From contig JAHDVS010000021.1 in the NCBI GenBank assembly GCA_023382435.1, positions 1-40,821 on the forward strand: 40,821 nt of DNA, read 5' to 3'. Under the pieces are notes generated by a model. That model worked only from the letters and a program-made list of their open reading frames with translations, did no database searches and was not told the DNA's origin. A program made the translations under genes and the position numbers. Source of the stretch: Thermoleophilia bacterium (GTDB lineage Bacteria; Actinomycetota; Thermoleophilia; Gaiellales; Gaiellaceae). Of this stretch, positions 6,985-13,658 are shown in pieces. Within the stretch, counting starts at the first letter, position 1. Every line of letters starts with the position of its first letter.

Positions 6985-7629
6985 ATGGCCGTCAAGTTCG
7001 ACCCGAAGCGGAGCGCCCTGATCATCCAGGACCTCCAGAACGATGTGATCATGCCCGGCGGGGCCTTCACGAAAGACAACCCGGCGCCAGCCGAGCACGC
7101 GAAGACGCAGAAGGTCGTCGCCAACGTGAAGCGGCTCGCGAGCGCCGCCCGCGCGGCCGGCGTCCCGGTCATCCACGTCTGGTACATCGTCGAGCCGGGA
7201 GCGCCCGGCCTGAAGCTGAACGCTCCGCTCTTCCAGTCGGTCAAGGACACCGGCGGGGTCGTGCGCGGAACGAGCGGAGCCGCCCCGGTCAAGGGCCTCG
7301 AGCCCAGGAAGGGCGACCACGTCGTCGAGAAGAGCCGCATGAACGGCTTCCACGGCACGAACCTCGACAACCTGCTGCGCGGCTTCGGCACCGAGGACCT
7401 GATCATCACGGGCGCCTGGACGAACTTCTCGATCGAGCACACGGCGCGGCATGCCGCCGACACGGGCTACCGCCCGATCGTCGTCACCGACGGCACGTCG
7501 ACGATCGACGACGAGTGGCAGAACGCGGCGCTCAACTACGCGCTCCAGATGATCGCCGACCGCGCCTCGACCGGCGAGGTCGTCGCGGTCCTCGAGCGGG
7601 CCGCGAAGAAGAAAGCCGCCGCGAAGTAG
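6985..7629 (+). CDS. Isochorismatase-family hydrolase homologue with Cys-to-Ser change
   Basis: 214 residues with the isochorismatase-like (cysteine hydrolase) alpha/beta fold. Family enzymes use an Asp-Lys-Cys triad on amides, N-carbamoyl compounds or vinyl ethers. Asp16 (ALIIQDLQND) and Lys116 (VVEKSRMNGF) are present. In the segment that normally reads GVxTNxCVxxTAR, this protein has GAWTNFSIEHTARHA, so the nucleophile position is Ser149 (codon TCG). It may be a serine-based hydrolase, a binding protein or inactive. AGGAGG immediately follows the stop of the lactonase gene and precedes the ATG by six bases. The C-terminus is a lysine/alanine tail (KKKAAAK). Placement between a lactonase and a dehydrogenase suggests a shared small-molecule pathway. 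Confidence 0.88.
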   Translation: MAVKFDPKRSALIIQDLQNDVIMPGGAFTKDNPAPAEHAKTQKVVANVKRLASAARAAGVPVIHVWYIVEPGAPGLKLNAPLFQSVKDTGGVVRGTSGAAPVKGLEPRKGDHVVEKSRMNGFHGTNLDNLLRGFGTEDLIITGAWTNFSIEHTARHAADTGYRPIVVTDGTSTIDDEWQNAALNYALQMIADRASTGEVVAVLERAAKKKAAAK

Positions 7630-7631
7630 CC

Positions 7632-8726
7632 GTGCGGACGCGTGCCGCGCTCTTCCGCGAGCCCGGCCGTGCATTGGACGTCGCCGAGGTCGAGCTCGAC
7701 GAGCCCGGCCCCGGCGACGTCCTCGTGCGCGTCGCCCGGGTCGGGCTCTGCGGCTCCGACCTGCACGTGCTGCGGGGCGAATGGCGACGACCGACCCCGA
7801 TGGTGCTCGGGCACGAGGGCTCGGGCATCGTCGAGGCAGTGGGCGAGCGCGTTCGCGGACTTGCTCCCGGCGACCACGTGGTCCTCTCGTGGGCGCCCTC
7901 CTGCGGGGAATGCGGTCCCTGCCGGCGGGGCCGGCCGGTCGCGTGCGTGCCGCTGCGGGCGGGAATCGCGGCCGGCACGCTGCCCGACGGCACCACGCGC
8001 ATGCGACTGGGCGACGAGACGGTGTACCGCATGACCGCGATCGGCGCCCTGGCCGAGCGGATCGTCGTACCGGCGAAAGCGGCGCTGCCGCTCCCCTCCG
8101 ACCTGCCGCTCGAGCACGCGGCGCTGATCGGCTGCGCCGCCCTGACCGGCGTCGGCGCCGTGCTCAACCGGGCCCGTGTCGAGCCGGGCGCGAGCGTGCT
8201 CGTGGTCGGCGCCGGCGGGGTCGGACAGTTCTGCGTGCAGGGGGCACGCGTCGCCGGGGCCACCACGATCGTCGCCGTCGACCCGCTCGAGAGCCGGCGC
8301 GGGCAGGCGATTCGCCTCGGCGCGACCGCGGCGTTCGCTCCGGGGGACGTCGCGGCCGCGCTCGAGCGCATCGCCCCGGACGGGCTCGACTACGCGTTCG
8401 ATGCCGTGGGCGGGAGTGCCACGTTCGATCTCGCTCTGCGCTCGACCCGCGGCGGCGGCACGGTCGTCGTCGTGGGGATGGCGCCCGCCGGGACGACGCT
8501 CGCGCTCGACCCGTTCCAGCTCACGAACGAGGAGAAGTGGGTGACCGGGTCGCTCTACGGCTCGGAGGACCCGGCACTCGCGTTGCCGACCCTGCTCGAG
8601 CACGTCAGCGCCGGACGCATCGATCTCGAGCACATGCTGGGGCCCGTGTATCCGCTCGACGCCGTCAACGAGGCGATCGAGGCGATGATCGGCGGCGCCG
8701 CCGGTCGCGTACTCGTCCGCCCCTAG
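7632..8726 (+). CDS. Zinc-dependent alcohol dehydrogenase (medium-chain type)
   Basis: 364 residues, class III-like zinc alcohol dehydrogenase. Catalytic zinc ligands are Cys40 (GLCGSD), His61 (GHEG) and Cys168; the structural zinc has Cys91, 94, 97 and 105 (CGECGPCRRGRPVAC). The NAD-binding glycine motif GAGGVG is at 193-198, followed by Asp in VAVDPLE, which favours NAD over NADP. The length and features resemble S-(hydroxymethyl)mycothiol or aryl-alcohol dehydrogenases, but the substrate cannot be read. It starts with GTG two bases after the stop of the preceding gene, so it is the last member of the lactonase operon. No clear Shine-Dalgarno site precedes the GTG, consistent with coupling to the preceding gene. 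Confidence 0.92.
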   Translation: MRTRAALFREPGRALDVAEVELDEPGPGDVLVRVARVGLCGSDLHVLRGEWRRPTPMVLGHEGSGIVEAVGERVRGLAPGDHVVLSWAPSCGECGPCRRGRPVACVPLRAGIAAGTLPDGTTRMRLGDETVYRMTAIGALAERIVVPAKAALPLPSDLPLEHAALIGCAALTGVGAVLNRARVEPGASVLVVGAGGVGQFCVQGARVAGATTIVAVDPLESRRGQAIRLGATAAFAPGDVAAALERIAPDGLDYAFDAVGGSATFDLALRSTRGGGTVVVVGMAPAGTTLALDPFQLTNEEKWVTGSLYGSEDPALALPTLLEHVSAGRIDLEHMLGPVYPLDAVNEAIEAMIGGAAGRVLVRP

Positions 8727-8800
8727 CCCCTCGCCGCTTTCGCCGCGTCGTTAACCTCACGGGCGACGCATCGATCGACACGGGAAGGGGACGGCACGCT

Positions 8801-9478
8801 GTGGCCAGGAAGCGCAAGACGATCTTCGACGCGATCGCCTCGGGGGACCCCGCGCGGGTCAAGCGGCATCTGACCCGGGACCCCGAAGCGCTCGAGGAGC
8901 GCGACGACGAGGGCAGAGCGCCGCTCATACGCGCTCTCTACGAGGGCCACGACGACGTCGCGGCCGCGCTGATCGATCGGGGGGCCCCGATCGGGGTGCA
9001 CGAGGCGGCCGCGCTCGGCGATGTCGACGCCCTACGCGGCGCGATCGGCCGCAGTCGCAGGCGCGCAAACGAGCTCTCCGCGGACGGCTTCACGCCCCTG
9101 CATCTCGCTGCGTTCTTCGGCCGGACGGAGGCAGCGCGCCTCCTGATCGAGAAGGGAGCCGACGTGGATGCTCGTGCGACCAACCGCCGCCTCGTGTCCG
9201 TAACGCCGCTCCACAGCGCCGCGGCGGCGCGCCAGACCGCGACCGCGGCGCTCCTGCTCGAGTCGGGTGCCGACCCGAACGCAACCCAGAACGGCGGCTG
9301 GACCGCGCTCCACTCCGCCGCCGCCAACGGCAACGCCGAGCTCGTCGGGATCCTGCTCGAGCGCGGCGCCGAGGCGATGCGGATGGCCGACGATCGCACC
9401 CGGGCGATCGACTTCGCGATCGAGAAGCGCCATCACGACGTCGTCGAGCTACTGCGTCCCTACCTCCCCGCGCGGTGA
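8801..9478 (+). CDS. Ankyrin-repeat protein
   Basis: 225 residues from GTG at 8801, with GGAAGGGG about 11 bases upstream. It is built of ankyrin repeats. The clearest are DGFTPLHLAAFFGRTEAARLLIEKGADVDA (about 99-128), VTPLHSAAAARQTATAALLLESGADPNA and GWTALHSAAANGNAELVGILLERGAEA, with a diverged first pair and a capping repeat at the C-terminus. There is no signal peptide or membrane segment, so it is probably a cytoplasmic protein-protein binding module. Its stop overlaps the GTG start of the 2-hydroxyacid dehydrogenase by GTGA, which hints at a functional link. The binding partner is unknown. Confidence 0.85.
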   Translation: MARKRKTIFDAIASGDPARVKRHLTRDPEALEERDDEGRAPLIRALYEGHDDVAAALIDRGAPIGVHEAAALGDVDALRGAIGRSRRRANELSADGFTPLHLAAFFGRTEAARLLIEKGADVDARATNRRLVSVTPLHSAAAARQTATAALLLESGADPNATQNGGWTALHSAAANGNAELVGILLERGAEAMRMADDRTRAIDFAIEKRHHDVVELLRPYLPAR

Positions 9479-10470
9479 GCGACAAGGTCGTCCTCGTCAC
9501 CGACTACACGTGGCCGTCGACCGATCCCGAGGCCGAGGTGCTCGCCGCTGCCGGGGCACGGCTGCTCGTCGCCCGGACGGGAGCGGAGGAGGAGCTACTC
9601 GCGCTCGTGCCGCAGGCGGACGCGATCCTTACCTGCTTCAAGCGGGTCTCCGCCGATGTCGTGCGGGCCGGGGAGCGGCTCCAGGTGATCGGGCGGTACG
9701 GGATCGGCGTCGACAACATCGCCGTCGACGAAGCGACCCGGCTCGGGATCCCGGTCACGAACGTGCCCGCCTACTGCGTGGACGAGGTCGCCGAGCACGC
9801 GCTCGCGTTGCTGCTCGCTCTGGAACGGTCGATCTGCCGCTACGACGCGGGCGTGCGCCGGGGCGACTGGACCCTGACGCAGGGGCTGCCGCTGCGCCGC
9901 GTCGCCGGCAAGACGCTCGGGATCGTCGGCTTCGGGGCGACCGGGCAGCGTCTCGCTCGCAAGGCGCGCGGGCTCGACCTCGCGATCGTCGTCCATGACC
10001 CGACCGCGACGCCGGAGGAGCTCGCGGAGCACGGCGTCGAGGCGGTCGGGCTCGGCGAGCTCGCCGCCCGTGCCGACTACGTGTCGCTGCACGTGCCGCT
10101 CACGCGGGCCACACGCGGGCTCGTCGATCGCGCGTTCCTGCGCGGCATGAAGCCGACCGCCTACCTCGTGAACGTCTCTCGCGGCGGCGTCGTCGACCAC
10201 GACGCTCTGCTCGAGGCGCTCCGGGAGCGCTGGATCGCGGGGGCCGGCATCGACGTGTTCGAGCCCGAGCACCTCCCGCACGGCCACCCGCTGCTCGACC
10301 AGGAGAGCCTCGTCGCGACGCCGCACGTCGCGTTCTTCTCCGGGGAGTCGGTCCTCGAGCTCGAGCTGGGCGCCGCCCGCAACGTCGCGGCGATCCTGAC
10401 CGGTCGCCGCCCGGAGCACGTGGTCAATCCGGAGGTGCTGGAGCTGCCGCGCTGGCGGCACCTCGCGTGA
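9475..10470 (+). CDS. D-isomer-specific 2-hydroxyacid dehydrogenase (CtBP-like)
   Basis: 331 residues of the D-2-hydroxyacid dehydrogenase family. The nucleotide-binding motif GFGATG is at 152-157 and the catalytic residues are Arg236 (NVSRGG), Glu265 (DVFEPEHLP) and His284 (ATPHVAFF). The sequence YCVDEVAEHALALLLALER and the PHVAFFSGES end resemble C-terminal-binding-protein-like and phosphoglycerate-dehydrogenase-like members rather than true SerA; there is no C-terminal ACT domain. It would reduce a 2-oxoacid or oxidise a D-2-hydroxyacid with NAD(H). The window also contains a full-length serA, so this is a second, catabolic or unassigned paralogue. It is translationally coupled to the ankyrin gene and ends 7 bases from the convergent beta-propeller gene. 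Confidence 0.9.
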   Translation: MSDKVVLVTDYTWPSTDPEAEVLAAAGARLLVARTGAEEELLALVPQADAILTCFKRVSADVVRAGERLQVIGRYGIGVDNIAVDEATRLGIPVTNVPAYCVDEVAEHALALLLALERSICRYDAGVRRGDWTLTQGLPLRRVAGKTLGIVGFGATGQRLARKARGLDLAIVVHDPTATPEELAEHGVEAVGLGELAARADYVSLHVPLTRATRGLVDRAFLRGMKPTAYLVNVSRGGVVDHDALLEALRERWIAGAGIDVFEPEHLPHGHPLLDQESLVATPHVAFFSGESVLELELGAARNVAAILTGRRPEHVVNPEVLELPRWRHLA

Positions 10471-10477
10471 CCGGGCG

Positions 10478-11539
10478 CTACGGCACGTGGCGGGTCACGG
10501 TCCCGCTCTCGTAGTTCGCGACCCAGAGCGCCCCGGCGCCGAACGCCATCCCGAGCGGGGCCTTGTCGAGCTCCACGGACTCGCCCACGACCTCCTCGGT
10601 GCGCGGGTCGACCTCGACGGCCGCCCCCAGCGAGTCCGGACCGGACATCACGAGCGCCCACACCGAGTCGCCCCCGACGGCGACGAGGGTGCGTCCGGTT
10701 TCCGCGATCGCGATCGGCGGGTCGAGCAGGGCGTTCGTGCCGGGCTCGATCCGGCGGATCGTCCCGGTCTCTGCGGTTACCCACACGGCGCCGGCTCCCG
10801 CGACCACGTACTCCGGCACGTCGGGAACGGGGATCACGGACACCGCCTCGTTGGTGCGCGGGTCGATCCTGGTGACCGCGCCGTTGACGCCGCTCGGAGG
10901 GTTGCCGCTCGCGACCCAGACTCCACGGAACCCGACCGCTATTCCCTGCGGGTAGCCGCCCACCTCGATCACCGCGACGACCGCCCCGGTGGCCGGGTCG
11001 ATCCGGGTCACGGTACCGGCGTTCGGCGCCGTCACCCACACGGCTCCGGCGCCGAACGCCACGCACGCTGCCTCGTCGAGGTCGATCGTCCGCGAGAAGC
11101 GATTCGTCTTCGGATTGATGCGAACGAGGTTCCCGGACACGGTCGTGACCCACACCGCGTCCTTCGCCACGGCAACGCCGCAGGGCCGCTCGCTCCCGAG
11201 CTCGTCACCGGCCCCGATCTTCGCGACGATCGCCCCGGTGACCGGGTCGACGCGGATGAGCCGTCGACCGTCGCGGACGACCCAGACGCCGCCGGCGCCG
11301 ACCGCGACGGCGTTCGGGAAGCCCCCGACCGTGATCACCTCGATCTCCTCGGCTGGCGGCAGGTCGGTGGGGACGAGCTCACCCGTGTCGGTCTCGACGG
11401 CCTCGCTCGTCGCCGGAGCCACCGGGGCGCTCGCTCCCCCGTCATCACCGGTCAACCACAGCACGACACCCGCGAGGACGCCGAGCCCGACCAACATCCC
11501 GACGAGCGCCGCCAGCGTCGCCTGCGTCTGCCGACTCAT
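10478..11539 (-). CDS. Membrane-anchored beta-propeller protein
   Basis: 353 residues. An N-terminal membrane helix (about 8-30, rich in Leu, Val and Gly) is followed by a Ser/Thr/Glu/Pro-rich linker to about residue 65 and then by a repeated unit of about 40-45 residues. The unit reads roughly A/G-V-G-x-G-A-V-W-V-T-x-x-x-x-x-x-V-x-R-I-D-P-x-T-x-x-x-x, e.g. GAGAVWVTAPNAGTVTRIDP. Such repeats form a YVTN/Vgb-like propeller on the outside of the cell. Some members bind ligands or are attached to kinases, but this one has no other domain and no function can be assigned. A TATGGT box six bases before the ATG suggests a leaderless transcript. Confidence 0.8.
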   Translation of the reverse strand: MSRQTQATLAALVGMLVGLGVLAGVVLWLTGDDGGASAPVAPATSEAVETDTGELVPTDLPPAEEIEVITVGGFPNAVAVGAGGVWVVRDGRRLIRVDPVTGAIVAKIGAGDELGSERPCGVAVAKDAVWVTTVSGNLVRINPKTNRFSRTIDLDEAACVAFGAGAVWVTAPNAGTVTRIDPATGAVVAVIEVGGYPQGIAVGFRGVWVASGNPPSGVNGAVTRIDPRTNEAVSVIPVPDVPEYVVAGAGAVWVTAETGTIRRIEPGTNALLDPPIAIAETGRTLVAVGGDSVWALVMSGPDSLGAAVEVDPRTEEVVGESVELDKAPLGMAFGAGALWVANYESGTVTRHVP

Positions 11540-11545
11540 CGGCTA

Positions 11546-11551
11546 ACCATA
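11546..11551 (-). promoter_or_regulatory. Putative -10 box, beta-propeller gene
   Basis: TATGGT on the minus strand ends six bases before the ATG at 11539, exactly the spacing expected if transcription starts at the start codon. Confidence 0.5.
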
Positions 11552-11590
11552 AACCCCGGGCAGGCCGCACCCCGCGCGGGCGGCTGCGAC

Positions 11591-11725
11591 CTACCAGGGT
11601 TTGCCCGGCTGGAGCCCGCGCAGGCGCGCTCGACGTCGGCGCAGACGCCTGATCTCCAACTCGGCGAGGGCGATCGCAGCCACGAACAACGCCGACAGGA
11701 CGCCAGCCGCGATCTGCACGCCCAC
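11591..11725 (-). CDS. Small single-span membrane protein (44 residues)
   Basis: A 44-residue gene starting at GTG 11725 with GGGAG seven bases upstream; GTG at 11731 is in frame but too close to that site. The product has one hydrophobic helix (about residues 3-22, IAAGVLSALFVAAIALAELE) followed by a strongly basic stretch (IRRLRRRRARLRGL) and the end QPGKPW. The positive-inside rule predicts the tail to be cytoplasmic. I recognise no family. It lies between a cold-shock gene and the beta-propeller gene on the same strand. The Shine-Dalgarno site, hydrophobic profile and GC-rich third codon positions support it. Confidence 0.5.
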   Translation of the reverse strand: MGVQIAAGVLSALFVAAIALAELEIRRLRRRRARLRGLQPGKPW

Positions 11726-11795
11726 GTCCACGCTCCCAGCCTCGCCGACGGATCCGAGGCGGCCGTGAGGCTTTCGTCAGGATTCGGTGAAGGCG

Positions 11796-12008
11796 TCAGC
11801 CGGCGATGACCCGGATCGCCTCGGGCCCGCGGTCGCCGTCGCGGCTCTCGAACTCGACTCTCGCGCCCGCCGTGACGATCTTGAACCCGTCCGCCACCGG
11901 CCCGGCGATCGCGGTGTGCCGCACGAACACGTCCTTGCCGCCGTCGTCGGGCTCGATGTAGCCGAACCCTCTCGACGTGTCGAACCACTTCACCGTCCCG
12001 ATCGCCAT
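11796..12008 (-). CDS. Cold-shock domain protein (CspA family)
   Basis: 70 residues, one cold-shock domain. RNP1 reads SRGFGYI and RNP2 DVFVRHTAI, both slightly altered from the usual KGFGFI and VFVHFSAI, so the nucleic-acid surface differs from its two paralogues in the window. CspA-type proteins bind single-stranded RNA/DNA and melt RNA structure. GGAGGT lies 7 bases before the ATG. The promoter (TAGACT at 12085-12090) leaves a leader of about 70 bases. The gene is divergent from the next csp gene. Confidence 0.93.
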   Translation of the reverse strand: MAIGTVKWFDTSRGFGYIEPDDGGKDVFVRHTAIAGPVADGFKIVTAGARVEFESRDGDRGPEAIRVIAG

Positions 12009-12084
12009 TGCCGCACCTCCTCGAGGACGCAGCGGGCAGGTACGGCCTGCCGCGGGCGGCCTGTGCAGGATCGAACGTTTTCGA

Positions 12085-12090
12085 AGTCTA
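12085..12090 (-). promoter_or_regulatory. Putative -10 box of the minus-strand csp gene
   Basis: TAGACT on the minus strand predicts a 5' leader of about 70 bases before the ATG at 12008. Long leaders are usual for cold-shock mRNAs. Confidence 0.5.
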
Positions 12091-12114
12091 GCGGAGTGCG
12101 GGGCCAAGCTCGGC

Positions 12115-12120
12115 TAGGCT
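12115..12120 (+). promoter_or_regulatory. Putative -10 box of the plus-strand csp gene
   Basis: TAGGCT, 80 bases before the ATG at 12201, predicts a leader of about 73 bases. It lies only 24 bases from the opposing -10 box of the divergent csp gene. Confidence 0.5.
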
Positions 12121-12200
12121 GTGCGGGCACACGCGAGCGAGTACCGGTAGGCCCGAGCCTCCCTTTACGCGTTCCTGAGCTTGTAGAGGGAGGTGAGTAC

Positions 12201-12410
12201 ATGGCATCCGGAACCGTCAAGTGGTTCAACGATGCGAAGGGCTACGGCTTCATCACGCCCGACGCTGGTGGTAAGGACATCTTCGTCCACCACTCGAGCA
12301 TCGCTGGCACGGGGTTCAAGAGCCTCGCAGAGGGCGCCAGGGTCGAGTTCGACGCGACCGAGGGCCAGAAAGGCCCCGAGGCATCGAACGTCACTGTCGT
12401 CGACGGCTAG
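12201..12410 (+). CDS. Cold-shock protein (CspA family)
   Basis: 69 residues, a canonical Csp[21 protein letters not shown] with RNP1 KGYGFI, and RNP2 DIFVHHSSI. It binds single-stranded nucleic acid and acts as an RNA chaperone. GGGAGGTGA lies just upstream of the ATG. The predicted transcript has a leader of about 73 bases and ends in a perfect 36-base palindrome 12 bases after the stop codon, so this is probably a monocistronic message. Confidence 0.96.
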   Translation: MASGTVKWFNDAKGYGFITPDAGGKDIFVHHSSIAGTGFKSLAEGARVEFDATEGQKGPEASNVTVVDG

Positions 12411-12421
12411 CTGACAGTCTG

Positions 12422-12457
12422 ACCTGCCGGTCGGTGGCGCGCCACCGACCGGCAGGT
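12422..12457 (+). terminator. Perfect 36-base palindrome, terminator of csp
   Basis: A 36-base sequence that is its own exact reverse complement (begins ACCTGCCGGTCGGTGG) follows the csp stop codon and is trailed by a short pyrimidine stretch, AGCCTTTCTCC. It would form a very stable RNA hairpin. It also lies just upstream of msrB. Confidence 0.7.
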
Positions 12458-12479
12458 AGCCTTTCTCCGAGGTGATCGT

Positions 12480-12887
12480 ATGACGGGGAAGGCCGGCAAG
12501 ACCGACAACGAGTGGCGCCGCGAGCTCGCGCCCGACCGCTACGCGGTGCTTCGGGAGAAGGGAACCGAACCGCCGTTCACCGGCGAGTACGTGGGCAGCA
12601 AGGCGCAGGGCGTCTACCGCTGCGCCGGCTGCGGCGCCGAGCTGTTTCGCTCCGGCGCGAAGTACGAGTCGGGGACAGGGTGGCCGAGCTTCTACGAGCC
12701 GGCGAGCGAGTCGGCCGTGGCGACCGCGCTCGACGGCAGCCACGGCATGACACGCACGGAGGCGGTCTGCGCTGCCTGCGGCGGCCATCTCGGTCACGTC
12801 TTCGATGACGGCCCCGAGCCGACGGGGCTTCGCTACTGCATCAACTCGGCCGCGCTCCAGCTCGACCGCGATACCGAGAACGGCTAG
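12480..12887 (+). CDS. msrB: Peptide-methionine (R)-S-oxide reductase
   Basis: 135 residues, the normal size of MsrB, which reduces the R epimer of methionine sulfoxide in proteins using thioredoxin. The structural zinc site is formed by Cys48/Cys51 (CAGC) and Cys97/Cys100 (CAAC). The catalytic cysteine is Cys120 in RYCINSAAL. GTGWPSFYEP and GGHLGHVFDDGP are family signatures. GAGGTGAT precedes the ATG. The stop codon TAG shares the CTAG tetramer with the stop of the convergent acetyltransferase gene. Confidence 0.96.
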   Translation: MTGKAGKTDNEWRRELAPDRYAVLREKGTEPPFTGEYVGSKAQGVYRCAGCGAELFRSGAKYESGTGWPSFYEPASESAVATALDGSHGMTRTEAVCAACGGHLGHVFDDGPEPTGLRYCINSAALQLDRDTENG

Positions 12888-13648
12888 CGCTCGAGCACCC
12901 AGATCGACCCGATCGGATCGAAGCCGAGTCGCTCGTAGAGCGTCCTCGGCCCGTCGTCCTCGTCCATCTGGAGGAAGACGAGCTCGCAGCCGGCGTCGCG
13001 CGCCCGCGCCAGGGCGTGGAGCACGACCGCGCTGGCGAGGCCGCGGCCGCGGTGTTCCTCGAGCGTCATCACCGACTCGACCTGCGCCACCCGGCCCCGT
13101 GTGTAGAGATCGCACGCCGAGACGGGAACGCCGTCCGGGACGGCGCCGTAGGTCCGCGCCCCGCCGGAGGCGAGGACTGCCCGCGCCTCGACGAGCTGGC
13201 GGACGACGTCCGGGGAGAACCTCGAGGGGTTACCGGCGAGCGAGCGCTCGACGAGCTCGCGCGTCTCGGCCTCGTCGAGCTCGCGCACCGGGACGCCGTC
13301 GGCGGCGCCGGGACAGCGGTGCGCCATGATCGTGCGACGCCGGACTGACCAGCCGAGAGCGGCGATCCCGGCAGCGAGCCGCGAGCCCCCGCGATCGTCA
13401 GCGACGATCGCGTGCCGGTGCTCGAGGCCGGCCGCGCTCAGCGCGCGCTCCACCTCGGCGATCAGCCCGGCTGCGTCGAGCTTGTCCGGGACCCGGTCGA
13501 CCCACACGAAGTTCAGGTCCCAGACCCGCGGTAGCCACTCGTCGAAGACGGCGACGCCCAGGGCCAGCGGCTCGGTGCGCCGCGCAACTCGTACGGCCAC
13601 GTCGCGCAGGAACGAGAGAGCGGTCGCCAGCTCGCCCGTGGCCGCCAC
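12884..13648 (-). CDS. GNAT-family N-acetyltransferase
   Basis: 254 residues. The C-terminal half is a GNAT fold: ARTYGAVPDGVPVSACDLY (beta 2-3), VESVMTLEEHRGRGLASAVVLHALARA with the acetyl-CoA pyrophosphate loop R200-G-R-G-L-A, and FLQMDEDDGPRTLYERLGF as the C-terminal helix. The N-terminal half is a degenerate second GNAT-like domain of about 110 residues (VWDLNFVWVDR), a layout found in tandem-GNAT proteins. Substrate unknown. It starts with GTG at 13648, seven bases after a TAGGCT box that also contains the stop codon of the upstream molybdoenzyme gene, so it may have its own leaderless promoter as well as read-through. Confidence 0.85.
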   Translation of the reverse strand: MAATGELATALSFLRDVAVRVARRTEPLALGVAVFDEWLPRVWDLNFVWVDRVPDKLDAAGLIAEVERALSAAGLEHRHAIVADDRGGSRLAAGIAALGWSVRRRTIMAHRCPGAADGVPVRELDEAETRELVERSLAGNPSRFSPDVVRQLVEARAVLASGGARTYGAVPDGVPVSACDLYTRGRVAQVESVMTLEEHRGRGLASAVVLHALARARDAGCELVFLQMDEDDGPRTLYERLGFDPIGSIWVLER

Positions 13649-13658
13649 GCGGCCCAGC

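Noticed and set aside
9475-10470. SerA as the identity of this 2-hydroxyacid dehydrogenase
   Set aside because: It lacks the intervening and ACT domains, and a full-length serA lies at 29998-31587.
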